Below, piece after piece: positions 9,485-18,400 of a stretch of 64,000 nucleotides of DNA. The DNA lies in assembly GCA_009779755.1 (NCBI GenBank), contig WRDO01000004.1, positions 62,001-126,000 on the forward strand. Direction: 5' to 3'. The stretch's first letter is position 1. The number at the start of each line of letters is the position of its first letter. The notes below the pieces were generated by a model. It was not told the origin of the DNA. It saw only the letters and a list, made by a program, of their open reading frames with translations, and made no database searches. The position numbers and the translations under genes were made by a program. Origin of the DNA: Defluviitaleaceae bacterium. Lineage in GTDB: Bacteria; Bacillota; Clostridia; Lachnospirales; WQUN01.

Positions 9485-12400
9485 ATGAAGAAATATGTTA
9501 TAACGGTTGTGATTACGTTACTGGTGTCAATCGTTGCGATTGTTTTATATACCGCGCTTCCGCGGTTGGGGGAAGCGGATACAACCGAACCGGATACGGC
9601 CCCTCCCGTTTACGATACCCCACCCGTAACGGAGGACGCACCCGCCGCGAACCCCCATGAAAGCGAACCGGGTACGCTCCCCCTTGCGCAGGAAGACCCG
9701 GTTTGCTTGATTGCCTTCCGCATGGAATGGGATGATTTGCTGGCCGTTGAAAACGGTGAATTGTTATATGCCGAACCGGGGCAAATGGGCATCCTTTCCC
9801 AAGAGGGTGGCTCGTTGACTTATATTCCCGAAGAAAACGCGGTGCGTTATGTATACGAAATAGGTAATCCGGAGGAGCCCGTTTTCGGCATTATGTTTGA
9901 TGAACCGATTTCCGCCAATTATATTTTGACGGTGCGGTTCAGCGTGTTTGTACCGGAGGGTATGATACCCGGCCCCAATAATTTTATCCGCGGGGCGTTT
10001 TACAGCGGCGAAACCCAAGTGGGTAATATCATGATGAAAAATACATTGGGCGGGCCGGAATTAAAATCCTCACGCGAGCCTCACCGCCCTGCGGGAACGG
10101 GCGGCGGCGGCATGTTCGGGCGGTGGATCGACTTTACGCTGGAAGTGGAGCCGTTTTTATATACGCTGCGCGCAGGGAACGCGTTTTTGGATTTCCCGAT
10201 GGAGGAACGGGGCGATATCGACCGTTTTATCATCCATATGTTCTTTTGGAGCCCCCGCGATGAATTTGCCGTTGACCCCTTTGTGTTTTATTTCCGCGAC
10301 ATAAACATTGAAGCGCGGGAATTTGAACGCGGATGGGCGGTGGAACCGATTTGGCCGCGCAACAGTACGTACATGGTTACCGACACACCCACATTTTTGT
10401 GGACGGATACGGGCGCGGATTACTATGTATTGGATATCTTTGAAAAAGCGCGTTATCCGGAAACGGTTTTACGCAGCTACAATGTGGGTGCGGTGTCATC
10501 GTTTTCATTGACACAGCCCCTTGGGTTGGATGAAAAATATATATGGCGCGTTACCGCCGTAACCCGGGGCGAAAACGCCTACGGGCCGTCGCTTTATTTC
10601 CATACGGCAATGCCCGAACCGGAAGGGGCGTATTTTTATGCGGCGGACTTTGGTTTAATCATGGGGGAATGGAGCCGTAACTGGCTTGACCCCAATTGCG
10701 AAATCCGTAACGGCGGCGCACGGCGCAATGCGGCGACAATCCAATGGCTGCTGGATTTGGCAGGGCGGCGTGGCGGCGGTACGGTAGTGCTTCCGTCGGG
10801 CACCATCGGTTTGGAAGGGGACAGAAATAATACGCAAGGTATCGCGGCTATCGAGTTTCGATATGACAATTTGATATTGGAAGGTCAGGGAAGGGACGGC
10901 CCTGACCGTACACGCTTGTTGATATGGGAAATATGGAGCAACACCCCGGGCTTTTTTTCGCGGCGCAACACGGGGATGCGCGTGGTGGGAACGCCTTTCG
11001 CCAACCCCGAACGCGCCGCGCGGCGGAATATAACCATACGCAATATGGAGCTGGACGGCGGCCGCTCCCATGACGGCAATTACGGTTGGGATTACGCCAT
11101 GACGGATTTACGGGATTTTGGCTGGGACGTACGCCATCAGGGCATCGTGGTAGGTAATGACAACCAAGTGGATTTGGTGTTTATCGACAACGTTAAACTG
11201 CACCGTTTTTCGGGCGAAACGTTGTACACCGGCGGTAATCTTGTGGGGTATCTGCGTTTATCCAATTCGATTATGACCGACACAAACGCTTCATGTTTTA
11301 ATTTCCATGCCCATGTACTGCATGTGTACAATACGCAGTTCGGTTCACCCGCGGAGGACAATATCGGCAGTCGTTTTTGGATTGAATTTTGCAATAGGGA
11401 AAGCAATATTCAATTCGATTTTTGCTTAAGCAACATACCTGACCGTGAATATTACGAAGCGCGCTTTGCATCGATACCGGGAATTCACCACACGGGTTTT
11501 GAAGGGGATACGGCGTATTTTTATTGGAACAATTTTTATAACTTAGTGGGAGCGGAGGGCATCGTGTTCGCTCAGGGCAACGCCACAAATTACACGATGT
11601 TTTTCGTGGAAAACGAATTTGACAACACGTTGGATTATAATCGAGGCGGCAACCGCGGTATGTTCATGTTCGGCGGGTCTATTTACGGCCCTATTTACAT
11701 TCGTGACAACGTGTTCCGCAATGTGGGCGGTTACCTTGTCGAATTTAACTGGGGTGGCGGCGCATATGACGCCGATGGCAACCCCGGGCATAAAATGAAC
11801 AGGAACGCGTGGTTCGAGGGTAACCGAATATATAATATCGGCGGGCCGATACTCCTATTTACGGGAGCTTGGGGCAGCGGTTTTTTCCCATATCCGTCAC
11901 AGGCACATGAGGCACTCGCCACAGGCTTGCCGTATTTTTACCAACGTGACGGGTCGGGCAATATTACCGCCATCATTACCTACAGCCCCATCCAAATAGA
12001 GGATTTTTATTTCCGAAACAATACTTTTTACGCGCGAAACCCCTACACACCGATTATGGTCATAGACGCAAGTATACCGCTGTATGAGGACGGCCAACGC
12101 ATAGGTTTTGACCCGATGTCGGGTGTGTGGTTCAACAACGTGGAAATAACCGACAACCATTTCATCGGCGGCACAGCACCGGAGGAACGCGGGCCGTTTA
12201 TGGGGACGCTGCCGTTGTTTGCGCGTAACAGTTATGAAGGGCTGCGGCTGACGCCACGCGGCGGTATATCGATATTGACACCCGACAGCAACGTCGTGTG
12301 TCCCGTTTTTGAACAGATAGTCCTGCGTGCCGAAGAACCGCAAAGCGCATTCATGCGAACGGGTGTATATACGCACGGGCAAGAGGTGCTTGTCATCGGT

Positions 12401-12757
12401 GACGGAAATACCGCGGCGGTTACCCTGCACTTGGCTGACAACCGCACGGTTAACCCGGGTACGGTTTTAAGATTACGTTATAACGCAGCCGCGCACCGTT
12501 GGGATTTTGTGTCGCAATACCGGCGTGAAATATTTACGGTCACCTTCGACGGCAACGGCGGCAATTCGTTGGGTGACGCAACTTACACAAGACATGTGGT
12601 GCAAGGTTTGGGCGTCGGTGACTTCCCGATATTTTTACGCGAAAGCCATCGTTTTATGGGCTGGAATACAGAACCCGACGGAAGCGGCATCGAAATTACC
12701 TCCGCCTGCTTAATCAATGAAGAAACCATATTTTACGCCGTATGGCAATCGTGGTGA
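9485..12757 (+). CDS. Exported beta-helix protein with Fn3-like module and C-terminal InlB-type repeat
   Basis: 1090 residues. Residues 1-26 form a hydrophobic signal anchor without a lipobox, followed by an acidic, Pro/Thr-rich linker to about 70. A beta-sandwich region (about 75-280) and a fibronectin-III-like module (about 285-375) precede a beta-helix (380-1000) paralogous to the preceding gene. The last 75 residues match the InlB B-repeat (Listeria-Bacteroides) pattern: VTFDGNGG near the start, FMGWNTEPDGSG in the middle and FYAVW at the end. That repeat is known from surface proteins and fits an extracellular location. GGGAGGGG precedes the ATG. It is the last gene of the operon and probably acts outside on the polymer handled inside by its shorter sibling. 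Confidence 0.8.
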   Translation: MKKYVITVVITLLVSIVAIVLYTALPRLGEADTTEPDTAPPVYDTPPVTEDAPAANPHESEPGTLPLAQEDPVCLIAFRMEWDDLLAVENGELLYAEPGQMGILSQEGGSLTYIPEENAVRYVYEIGNPEEPVFGIMFDEPISANYILTVRFSVFVPEGMIPGPNNFIRGAFYSGETQVGNIMMKNTLGGPELKSSREPHRPAGTGGGGMFGRWIDFTLEVEPFLYTLRAGNAFLDFPMEERGDIDRFIIHMFFWSPRDEFAVDPFVFYFRDINIEAREFERGWAVEPIWPRNSTYMVTDTPTFLWTDTGADYYVLDIFEKARYPETVLRSYNVGAVSSFSLTQPLGLDEKYIWRVTAVTRGENAYGPSLYFHTAMPEPEGAYFYAADFGLIMGEWSRNWLDPNCEIRNGGARRNAATIQWLLDLAGRRGGGTVVLPSGTIGLEGDRNNTQGIAAIEFRYDNLILEGQGRDGPDRTRLLIWEIWSNTPGFFSRRNTGMRVVGTPFANPERAARRNITIRNMELDGGRSHDGNYGWDYAMTDLRDFGWDVRHQGIVVGNDNQVDLVFIDNVKLHRFSGETLYTGGNLVGYLRLSNSIMTDTNASCFNFHAHVLHVYNTQFGSPAEDNIGSRFWIEFCNRESNIQFDFCLSNIPDREYYEARFASIPGIHHTGFEGDTAYFYWNNFYNLVGAEGIVFAQGNATNYTMFFVENEFDNTLDYNRGGNRGMFMFGGSIYGPIYIRDNVFRNVGGYLVEFNWGGGAYDADGNPGHKMNRNAWFEGNRIYNIGGPILLFTGAWGSGFFPYPSQAHEALATGLPYFYQRDGSGNITAIITYSPIQIEDFYFRNNTFYARNPYTPIMVIDASIPLYEDGQRIGFDPMSGVWFNNVEITDNHFIGGTAPEERGPFMGTLPLFARNSYEGLRLTPRGGISILTPDSNVVCPVFEQIVLRAEEPQSAFMRTGVYTHGQEVLVIGDGNTAAVTLHLADNRTVNPGTVLRLRYNAAAHRWDFVSQYRREIFTVTFDGNGGNSLGDATYTRHVVQGLGVGDFPIFLRESHRFMGWNTEPDGSGIEITSACLINEETIFYAVWQSW

Positions 12758-12791
12758 AATATTTATAATTATTTGGCAGATAACCGTTTTG

Positions 12792-12836
12792 CAAGCAATG
12801 GATGGATGGCCATAAATGACCATCCATCCCCGCTTG
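12792..12836. terminator. Hairpin after the beta-helix operon
   Basis: A perfect 10-base inverted repeat (12800-12809 with 12820-12829) has an outer CAAGC/GCTTG stem (12792-12796 with 12832-12836). It starts 35 bases after the stop of the 1090-residue protein gene. No T-run follows, so it may be a weak terminator or an mRNA 3'-end stabiliser rather than a standard intrinsic terminator. Confidence 0.45.
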
Positions 12837-12861
12837 TTAGGGGTTCCCCCTAAGACCCCCT

Positions 12862-12878
12862 GACGCGAAAAACGCGTC
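12862..12878. repeat. Short perfect hairpin GACGCG-A5-CGCGTC
   Basis: Six-base arms around an A5 loop sit between the operon-end hairpin and the promoter of the next gene, next to a C-rich stretch (12846-12860). Function unknown. It could be a remnant of a mobile intergenic element at the edge of the island. Confidence 0.35.
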
Positions 12879-12892
12879 CGTTAAGCCCGCCG

Positions 12893-12921
12893 TTGAATCA
12901 TTTACCATATTTTGTTATACT
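12893..12921 (+). promoter_or_regulatory. Sigma-A-type promoter for the AlbA_2 ATPase gene
   Basis: TTGAAT (12893-12898) and TATACT (12916-12921) are separated by 17 bases, close to consensus. Transcription would start near 12928, about 30 bases before the ATG at 12958. Confidence 0.7.
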
Positions 12922-12957
12922 TTTACAAAGCAAAAACATATGGGAAGATGTGAAGTA

Positions 12958-14442
12958 ATGATCCCGTTAACATTGGAAAAACTCCTGGCCGGCCGTGTGG
13001 TTGAAAACGAACGCGTGGAATATAAACGCGGATGGAATCCGGCGGATATTATTCCCACCATTTGCGCGTATGCCAATGATTTTTGCAATGTAAACGGCGG
13101 GTATATTGTGATTGGTATTGAAGAAAAATATGGCCGTCCTGTTTTGCCGCCCGTTGGTGTGAATGAAAGTGAATTAGACCATATCCAACAAGAACTGTTC
13201 CAATATTGCAACTTCATCATGCCCCGTTACATACCGCAAATTGAGTTGGTTAAATATCAAGGCAAGTATCTTATTTATCTGTGGTGTTCCGCCGGGGACG
13301 ACGGCCCCTATTCCGCGCCCGAAAATGTCCTTTCCAAAAGCAAGCACAAAGAATATTGGATAAAACCCTCCAGCGTGAAAACTATTGCCAAAGGGTCCGA
13401 ATTATCCGAATTGTTTGACAAGTTTAACTCCGTACCCTTTGACGACAGGATAAACTGCCAAGCCGTTATTGAGGATATAAGGCGGGGGCATATTGAAGAT
13501 TTCCTTGTAGAAAGCAAGAGTTCACTTGCTTCAAACATCAACCAAAAATCTATGGAGGATATGCTTACCGCGCTTGAGGTTGCCAATGCTACCGATGTCG
13601 GCGTTGATATCCGTAATATAGGTATCCTTATGTTTGGCAATGAACCGCATAAATTTCTCCCCGGTGCGCAAATTGATTTAATCCGCTTCAATTCCGCCGA
13701 AGCGGAAGGTTCCGATGATTTTACGGAAAAGACATTTTTCGGCCCGCTTCAAAAACAGGTGCGTGACGCGCTTTCATATATCAAAGCCGTTGTTATAGAA
13801 GAAAAGGTTATTAAACATCCAAACCGTGCCGAGGCTGACCGTTTCTTTAACTACCCCTATAATGCGTTGGAGGAAATCTTGGTAAACGCCGTGTTCCATA
13901 AATCCTACCGGATACAAGAACCGGTTGAAATCCGAATATACGTGGATTGCATAAAAATTATCAACCATCCCGGCCCCGAAAAAACGATTGACATGGACGA
14001 CCTCAAAACCGGACGCGCCATTGCCCGGCGTTACCGCAACAGGCGTATAGGGGAGTTTTTAAAGGAAATTGATTTGTCGGAAAAGAAATCAACGGGAATA
14101 ACGAAAATCCTCAGAACACTCAAATCAAACGGTTCGCCGCCGCCCGAATTTGAAACAAACGAGGAACGGGATTATCTAATCGTTACGATACATCGCCATG
14201 AAGCGTTTAAGAATAATGAACCTGTAAATGAGATTGAAAATGAGATTGTAAACGAGCGGGTAAATCGTCATGCTTCTATTTTGCGTATTTTGGAAAAGCA
14301 TCCTTCTCTCACGATTAAGCAATTAAGTGAAGCGACGAAAATTTCCGTTGCTACGTTGAAACGGGAAATGAAGCTGTTAAAAGAAGGCAAGCGCATTGAA
14401 CGTGTCGGCTCCGATAAATCGGGTTATTGGAGGTTGTTATAA
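12958..14442 (+). CDS. AlbA_2 (Schlafen-like) / HATPase / winged-helix protein
   Basis: The ATG at 12958 fits the promoter and the family better than an in-frame ATG at 12940, giving 494 residues. An N-terminal AlbA_2-type domain (about 10-125) contains the characteristic E-x-KRG and N-x-GGYIVIGIEE. A HATPase_c_4-type region with EEILVNAVFHKSY lies at about 300-315. A linker of imperfect VNE repeats (about 415-430) leads to a winged helix-turn-helix at 435-494. Such proteins are common in Bacillota; some are transcriptional regulators and related AlbA_2 proteins occur in defence islands, but most are uncharacterised. It lies convergent to a serine recombinase, in an otherwise metabolic neighbourhood. 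Confidence 0.8.
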   Translation: MIPLTLEKLLAGRVVENERVEYKRGWNPADIIPTICAYANDFCNVNGGYIVIGIEEKYGRPVLPPVGVNESELDHIQQELFQYCNFIMPRYIPQIELVKYQGKYLIYLWCSAGDDGPYSAPENVLSKSKHKEYWIKPSSVKTIAKGSELSELFDKFNSVPFDDRINCQAVIEDIRRGHIEDFLVESKSSLASNINQKSMEDMLTALEVANATDVGVDIRNIGILMFGNEPHKFLPGAQIDLIRFNSAEAEGSDDFTEKTFFGPLQKQVRDALSYIKAVVIEEKVIKHPNRAEADRFFNYPYNALEEILVNAVFHKSYRIQEPVEIRIYVDCIKIINHPGPEKTIDMDDLKTGRAIARRYRNRRIGEFLKEIDLSEKKSTGITKILRTLKSNGSPPPEFETNEERDYLIVTIHRHEAFKNNEPVNEIENEIVNERVNRHASILRILEKHPSLTIKQLSEATKISVATLKREMKLLKEGKRIERVGSDKSGYWRLL

Positions 14443-14554
14443 TTTTATGCGTATAATAAATATTCCACATCATAACTAATTGTGCCTATCTTATCCCTTA
14501 CATATTGCACCTTCATTTTGTTTGTTATTACCTCGGTCTCTATATCCGCCTTAA

Positions 14555-16204
14555 TCAAATGGATGATACGGAACAAACCGAAGGGTTTGCGCCGCGTGTG
14601 TTTCGGGTTATCGTATAGTCTGTCACTTCACCCTTCACCTTGGAATGTACCTTAACGGTGATTTCGTTTTTCCGCTTTGTTTTATGTACGTAAATCCGGT
14701 CGATGAGCGCATCGATCAACGCGCCTTCGAAGCTGTCGTTAAAATTAAGTTCGGCTTCGATCATTTCCTTTAGGGCTTCAGGTGCGGGGGTACTTTTATG
14801 GGCTCTTTTTACATGGTTGGTCAAGGCTGTTAATTGCGTTTCAAGGTTTTTGATTTCAACGTTAAAGCGTCGGTTACGTTCGGAAAACTCGACGTCGTCC
14901 AAATGTCCCTTTATGTTTAAATCTAACAGCTTATCCTTTCTTTTTGTGATGTCGGTTATTTGCGCTTTTATTTTGGCGATGCTTCCGTTGGTCCCCGGTT
15001 TGTCGCCGACAGCTGCGTAAATTGCGCTTAAGTCAAAAACGAGGGGTGATTTGTCTCCAATGACCGCGTTACATGCTTGCCTTGCCAGGATGTCCGCTTC
15101 GGTTGTATAAAAGGTCGGCGAATCGCAGCCCGCCTTGCCTTTCGCCGAATATTCCCTGCATTGCCAAACCTCCTTGTCCCCGGATTTGTAACGGTATATC
15201 GCCCGATAAAACGGCGAATTGTGCTCTGCGCAAAATATTTTGCCGCTGTACGTATATTTGTTGGTGTAGCTTGTTTTATCCCCGGAGGATTGCTTCGCGC
15301 TCCTTTCTTTCAATATAGTGTTTGCCCGATGCCATAGTTCCTCGGACACGATGGGGGGTACGTTCGCTTCGTCCTTGTACATAACCCACTCGGATTCGTC
15401 AAGGTATTTTACGTCGTTTAGTTTATAATCGTATTTGTGCGTTTTGTTTCCGCAGTAGTAGCCCATGTACTTCGGATTGGCCAATATCCCCTTGACCGTC
15501 GAAAAAGAGAAGGTATTTCCTTTGCCGTTTTTTATCCCCTGCCCGTCCAGCCACGCGCATATGGCCCGTATCCCCTTCCCTTGCGTGGCGTATTGCATAA
15601 ATATCGCCCGCACGATATCCGCTTCACGCTCATCAACGGTTAATTTCCCCTTCTCCTTCGTATAACCCCATATATTACCGTTGCCCAGCACCGTCCCCTT
15701 TTCGATGGCCCGCTTGAAGCCGAATTTCACCCGTTCGGATATCTTGCGCACCTCGTCTTGTGCGATGCTGGACATGATCGTAAGCCGCAGCTCCGAATCC
15801 GGCATCAGGGTGTTGATATTATCCGATTGGAACAATACCCCTACCCCCGCCGCCAACAGCTCTTGGGTATACCGTATGCTGTCCAAGGTGTTGCGGGAAA
15901 AACGTGATATCTCCTTCGTTACGATAAAATCGAATCGGTCCCGTTTTGCGTCCTCAATCATTTTCAAGAATGATTCCCGCTTGGCGACGCTTGTCCCGCT
16001 CAGCGCTTCGTCCGTATAACCGGCGACGTACGACCATAACGGGATACCCCCGATAAAACCCGTATAATAATCGATTTGATTCCTTAAGGAATGAGCCTGT
16101 TCGTCCGTACCGGTGGACACCCTCGCGTAAAAGGTAACGCGAAGAGGCAAGTCATAGATCGACCTGCCCCCGTTCAACGCGTTTCGCATTTTGTAGATAT
16201 CCAT
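14555..16204 (-). CDS. Large serine recombinase
   Basis: 549 residues. The N-terminal resolvase domain (about 20-170) carries the catalytic Ser in YARVSTGTDEQ plus the Arg-rich REKI/SRFSRN and EVRKISERVKFG segments. A Recombinase domain with the GIRAIC...LDGQGI pattern (about 190-290) follows, then a zinc-ribbon (CAEH...C...GC, about 325-370), a coiled coil (about 405-470) and a short C-terminal domain. This is the layout of phage and transposon large serine integrases. Its start overlaps the 3' end of the small SHOCT-like gene, so the two are one unit. No structural, transfer or relaxase genes are nearby, so it is either the remnant of an element or a very small one. Confidence 0.92.
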   Translation of the reverse strand: MDIYKMRNALNGGRSIYDLPLRVTFYARVSTGTDEQAHSLRNQIDYYTGFIGGIPLWSYVAGYTDEALSGTSVAKRESFLKMIEDAKRDRFDFIVTKEISRFSRNTLDSIRYTQELLAAGVGVLFQSDNINTLMPDSELRLTIMSSIAQDEVRKISERVKFGFKRAIEKGTVLGNGNIWGYTKEKGKLTVDEREADIVRAIFMQYATQGKGIRAICAWLDGQGIKNGKGNTFSFSTVKGILANPKYMGYYCGNKTHKYDYKLNDVKYLDESEWVMYKDEANVPPIVSEELWHRANTILKERSAKQSSGDKTSYTNKYTYSGKIFCAEHNSPFYRAIYRYKSGDKEVWQCREYSAKGKAGCDSPTFYTTEADILARQACNAVIGDKSPLVFDLSAIYAAVGDKPGTNGSIAKIKAQITDITKRKDKLLDLNIKGHLDDVEFSERNRRFNVEIKNLETQLTALTNHVKRAHKSTPAPEALKEMIEAELNFNDSFEGALIDALIDRIYVHKTKRKNEITVKVHSKVKGEVTDYTITRNTRGANPSVCSVSSI

Positions 16205-16346
16205 ATGTAATACCCGCCTTGCCCTTTAATATGATTTCCTTGGCTTTTACGTACATTTCCTCGGTAATCACCCCTTTTTGATAAAGCCGTCGGTTAACGT
16301 GGAGCTTTACCTCTGTTTCCACCGCCTCGTTCCGCCCGATTCCCAT
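16152..16346 (-). CDS. Small SHOCT-like protein upstream of recombinase
   Basis: 64 residues. The middle (LYQKGVITEEMYVKAKEII, about 21-39) resembles the SHOCT short helical motif, a two-helix oligomerisation module often found at protein ends. The ATG follows GGGGTGAAG, and the 3' end overlaps the recombinase start by about 53 bases (38 if the recombinase starts at its second Met), so the genes are translationally linked. A similarly sized protein commonly accompanies this recombinase type in Clostridia, from memory; a role as recombination directionality factor or regulator is inference. Confidence 0.65.
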   Translation of the reverse strand: MGIGRNEAVETEVKLHVNRRLYQKGVITEEMYVKAKEIILKGKAGITYGYLQNAKRVERGQVDL

Positions 16347-16385
16347 CGCTTCACCCCATTGGCATTATATGTACGGGCCCATAGG

Positions 16386-16414
16386 TTTAGACATCGTTAA
16401 TATAATGCTATAAT
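16386..16414 (+). promoter_or_regulatory. Probable promoter for the CotH-family gene
   Basis: A perfect TATAAT at 16409-16414 has a weak TTTAGA -35 at 17-base spacing (or TAGACA at 15). A second TATAAT lies at 16401-16406. The -10 is convincing; the -35 is not. Confidence 0.5.
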
Positions 16415-16456
16415 GTCGGAACTAAGCTGTGCGTCGGGTCGTCGATGGGGGTCGAT

Positions 16457-18400
16457 ATGCGTAAAAAAATCATTTTGTTCCTCTTGGTTATCCTCATTGC
16501 GCCATTCCTGTATATCCTTTTATCCGATCCCGTGTCCATATCGGTAACGGAATACGAGGATCCGTCGGAAGCATACGATCCCATCGAATCGGTTGTACTC
16601 TATCATGAAGAAACCCCCGACATGCCGTTGACGGTAACGTTTTCGGAGACGGGGCACTTCCATACCCGTGACATAATCGTGGAAATATCAACCAACCATC
16701 CGAACGCGCGCATCTATTACACCCTTGACGGTTCAATCCCCACGGAGGAATCCCTCCTTTATTCCGCCCCGCTGCACTTTCGGGTAGGCAGGAACGTCCG
16801 CGTTTTTTCACTGAGGGCGATTGCGGCTTATGGCGGCGTGGTTTCCTCGCCGCTTACGCATACCTATTTCATCGGATACGGCGTTAATGATCGCTTCGAC
16901 ACGTTAATCATTTCCCTGTCATCGGACCCGGAAGGGTTGTTCGACCATTACACGGGTATCTTTGTCCCCGGTATCATCAGGGAGGAATACATACTCGCCA
17001 ACCCGCGCGCCCGCATCAACCCGCCCAGCCCCGCCAACTTTAACCTGCGCGGCATGGAGGCGGAACGCGCGGCGTCCTTTGAAGTGTTTACGCCGCAGGG
17101 TGAACGGGTACTGGCCCAAGAAGCCGGGATACGCGTACACGGCGGCTGGTCACGCGCCGAGGAGCAAAAATCCATCCGTATCATCGCTCGCAGGGACTAT
17201 ACGCCCGACACGAATCGCTTCGCCTTCGACTTTTTTCCGGATGACGTCATACAGGACGGTCTTGACACACCGCTTGCGCAATATCAAACACTCCTTATAC
17301 GCAACGGCGGCAACGACAGGAACTTCGGTATGCTCCGTCATGAGGTCGCCTCCGTTTTGGCGCGGAACGCGGGGTTTGCGGCGGTTTCGCCCGTACGGCC
17401 CGCCGCGGTGTTCCTCAACGGCCAATACTACGGGTTCGCATGGCTCCAAGTCCGCATGAACGACCATTACCTCAGGGACTTGTTCGACGCGCCTACGCGT
17501 GAATTCGATAACGTTGGGATGGGGGAACGGTGGATCCAAACCGACGATCCCGATGTACGGGCCGACGTGGAATACATGAACCGCTTCGCTGACATGGATT
17601 TGACGGATGATACGACCTTCGCCGAGCTTGAGGCGATCGTTGACATTGATAACCTGTTATTTTATTACGCGTTTCAAATATTCATGGGGAACGAGGACTG
17701 GCCGCACAACAATTTACGGCGGTGGCGCTACACGGGGGAACAAGTGCCGGGGCTCGCGCCGGAATTGGACGGTCGGTGGCGGTATATCATGTTTGACTTG
17801 GATTGGACGCTCGGGCTTTACGGCGATGATTTCCGCAAACCCACGTTCCAAAGGGTACTGGAGGGGGACAATCCACGGAGCCCGCTGTTAAGGAATATAC
17901 TGACGCGCCCCGACATGGCGGATCGGTTCACCATGATTTTGTGCGACATAGCGGCGAACATCGTAAACGTACGCTTGGTGCGGAATGTGCTTAACGATCT
18001 TTTCGGCGCGGCGGAGAATGAAATCCTACACGCGTTGGATGCCGAAAGGTACGCCAATTGGGTCAGCATCCGTTCCGTCCAAAACAACCACGATAATATG
18101 TTGGCCTTCGCAAGTCGGCGGCATGAGGTAATCTTTGAGGATTTGACGCGGTTCTTCGGGTTCGAAGGTAATATGTACGGGGTTAATATAGTGGGGGGCG
18201 AAGCAAAAATCGGGACGCAGCAAGGGACCTCCGCACGCTATTTCACGCACTTGGAAGTCCCCGTAACGCCGATATTGATTGAGTCCGCCGTATTCGACCA
18301 TTGGCTTTTAAACGGCGAACGTATTTATGAAAAGGATATTACGGTTTCGTTTGCGGACGCCGTTTACGGTGTGGTGGAACTGGCGCTTATCACCCGATGA
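16457..18400 (+). CDS. CotH-family protein with chitobiase/beta-hexosaminidase C-terminal-like domain
   Basis: The ATG at 16457 is preceded by GGGGG at good spacing and gives 647 residues; an ATG 12 bases upstream lacks a site. Residues 1-22 form a signal peptide or anchor. A CHB_HEX_C-type module (IYYTLDGSIPT, about 85-95) is followed by the CotH kinase-like domain (about 145-540), including GNEDWPHNN near 413 and the metal-binding-type DGRWRYIMFDLDWT near 440. The C-terminal 75 residues are beta-rich. CotH of Bacillus is a spore-coat protein kinase, but exported CotH proteins with accessory modules are also common near cellulosome and xylanase genes, which fits the adjacent xylanase. Its 3' end overlaps that convergent xylanase by 37 bases. 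Confidence 0.85.
   Translation: MRKKIILFLLVILIAPFLYILLSDPVSISVTEYEDPSEAYDPIESVVLYHEETPDMPLTVTFSETGHFHTRDIIVEISTNHPNARIYYTLDGSIPTEESLLYSAPLHFRVGRNVRVFSLRAIAAYGGVVSSPLTHTYFIGYGVNDRFDTLIISLSSDPEGLFDHYTGIFVPGIIREEYILANPRARINPPSPANFNLRGMEAERAASFEVFTPQGERVLAQEAGIRVHGGWSRAEEQKSIRIIARRDYTPDTNRFAFDFFPDDVIQDGLDTPLAQYQTLLIRNGGNDRNFGMLRHEVASVLARNAGFAAVSPVRPAAVFLNGQYYGFAWLQVRMNDHYLRDLFDAPTREFDNVGMGERWIQTDDPDVRADVEYMNRFADMDLTDDTTFAELEAIVDIDNLLFYYAFQIFMGNEDWPHNNLRRWRYTGEQVPGLAPELDGRWRYIMFDLDWTLGLYGDDFRKPTFQRVLEGDNPRSPLLRNILTRPDMADRFTMILCDIAANIVNVRLVRNVLNDLFGAAENEILHALDAERYANWVSIRSVQNNHDNMLAFASRRHEVIFEDLTRFFGFEGNMYGVNIVGGEAKIGTQQGTSARYFTHLEVPVTPILIESAVFDHWLLNGERIYEKDITVSFADAVYGVVELALITR

Noticed and set aside
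12780..16440. Attachment-site direct repeats flanking the recombinase island
   Set aside because: I looked at both edges by eye and found no convincing shared core; a computed repeat search would be needed.
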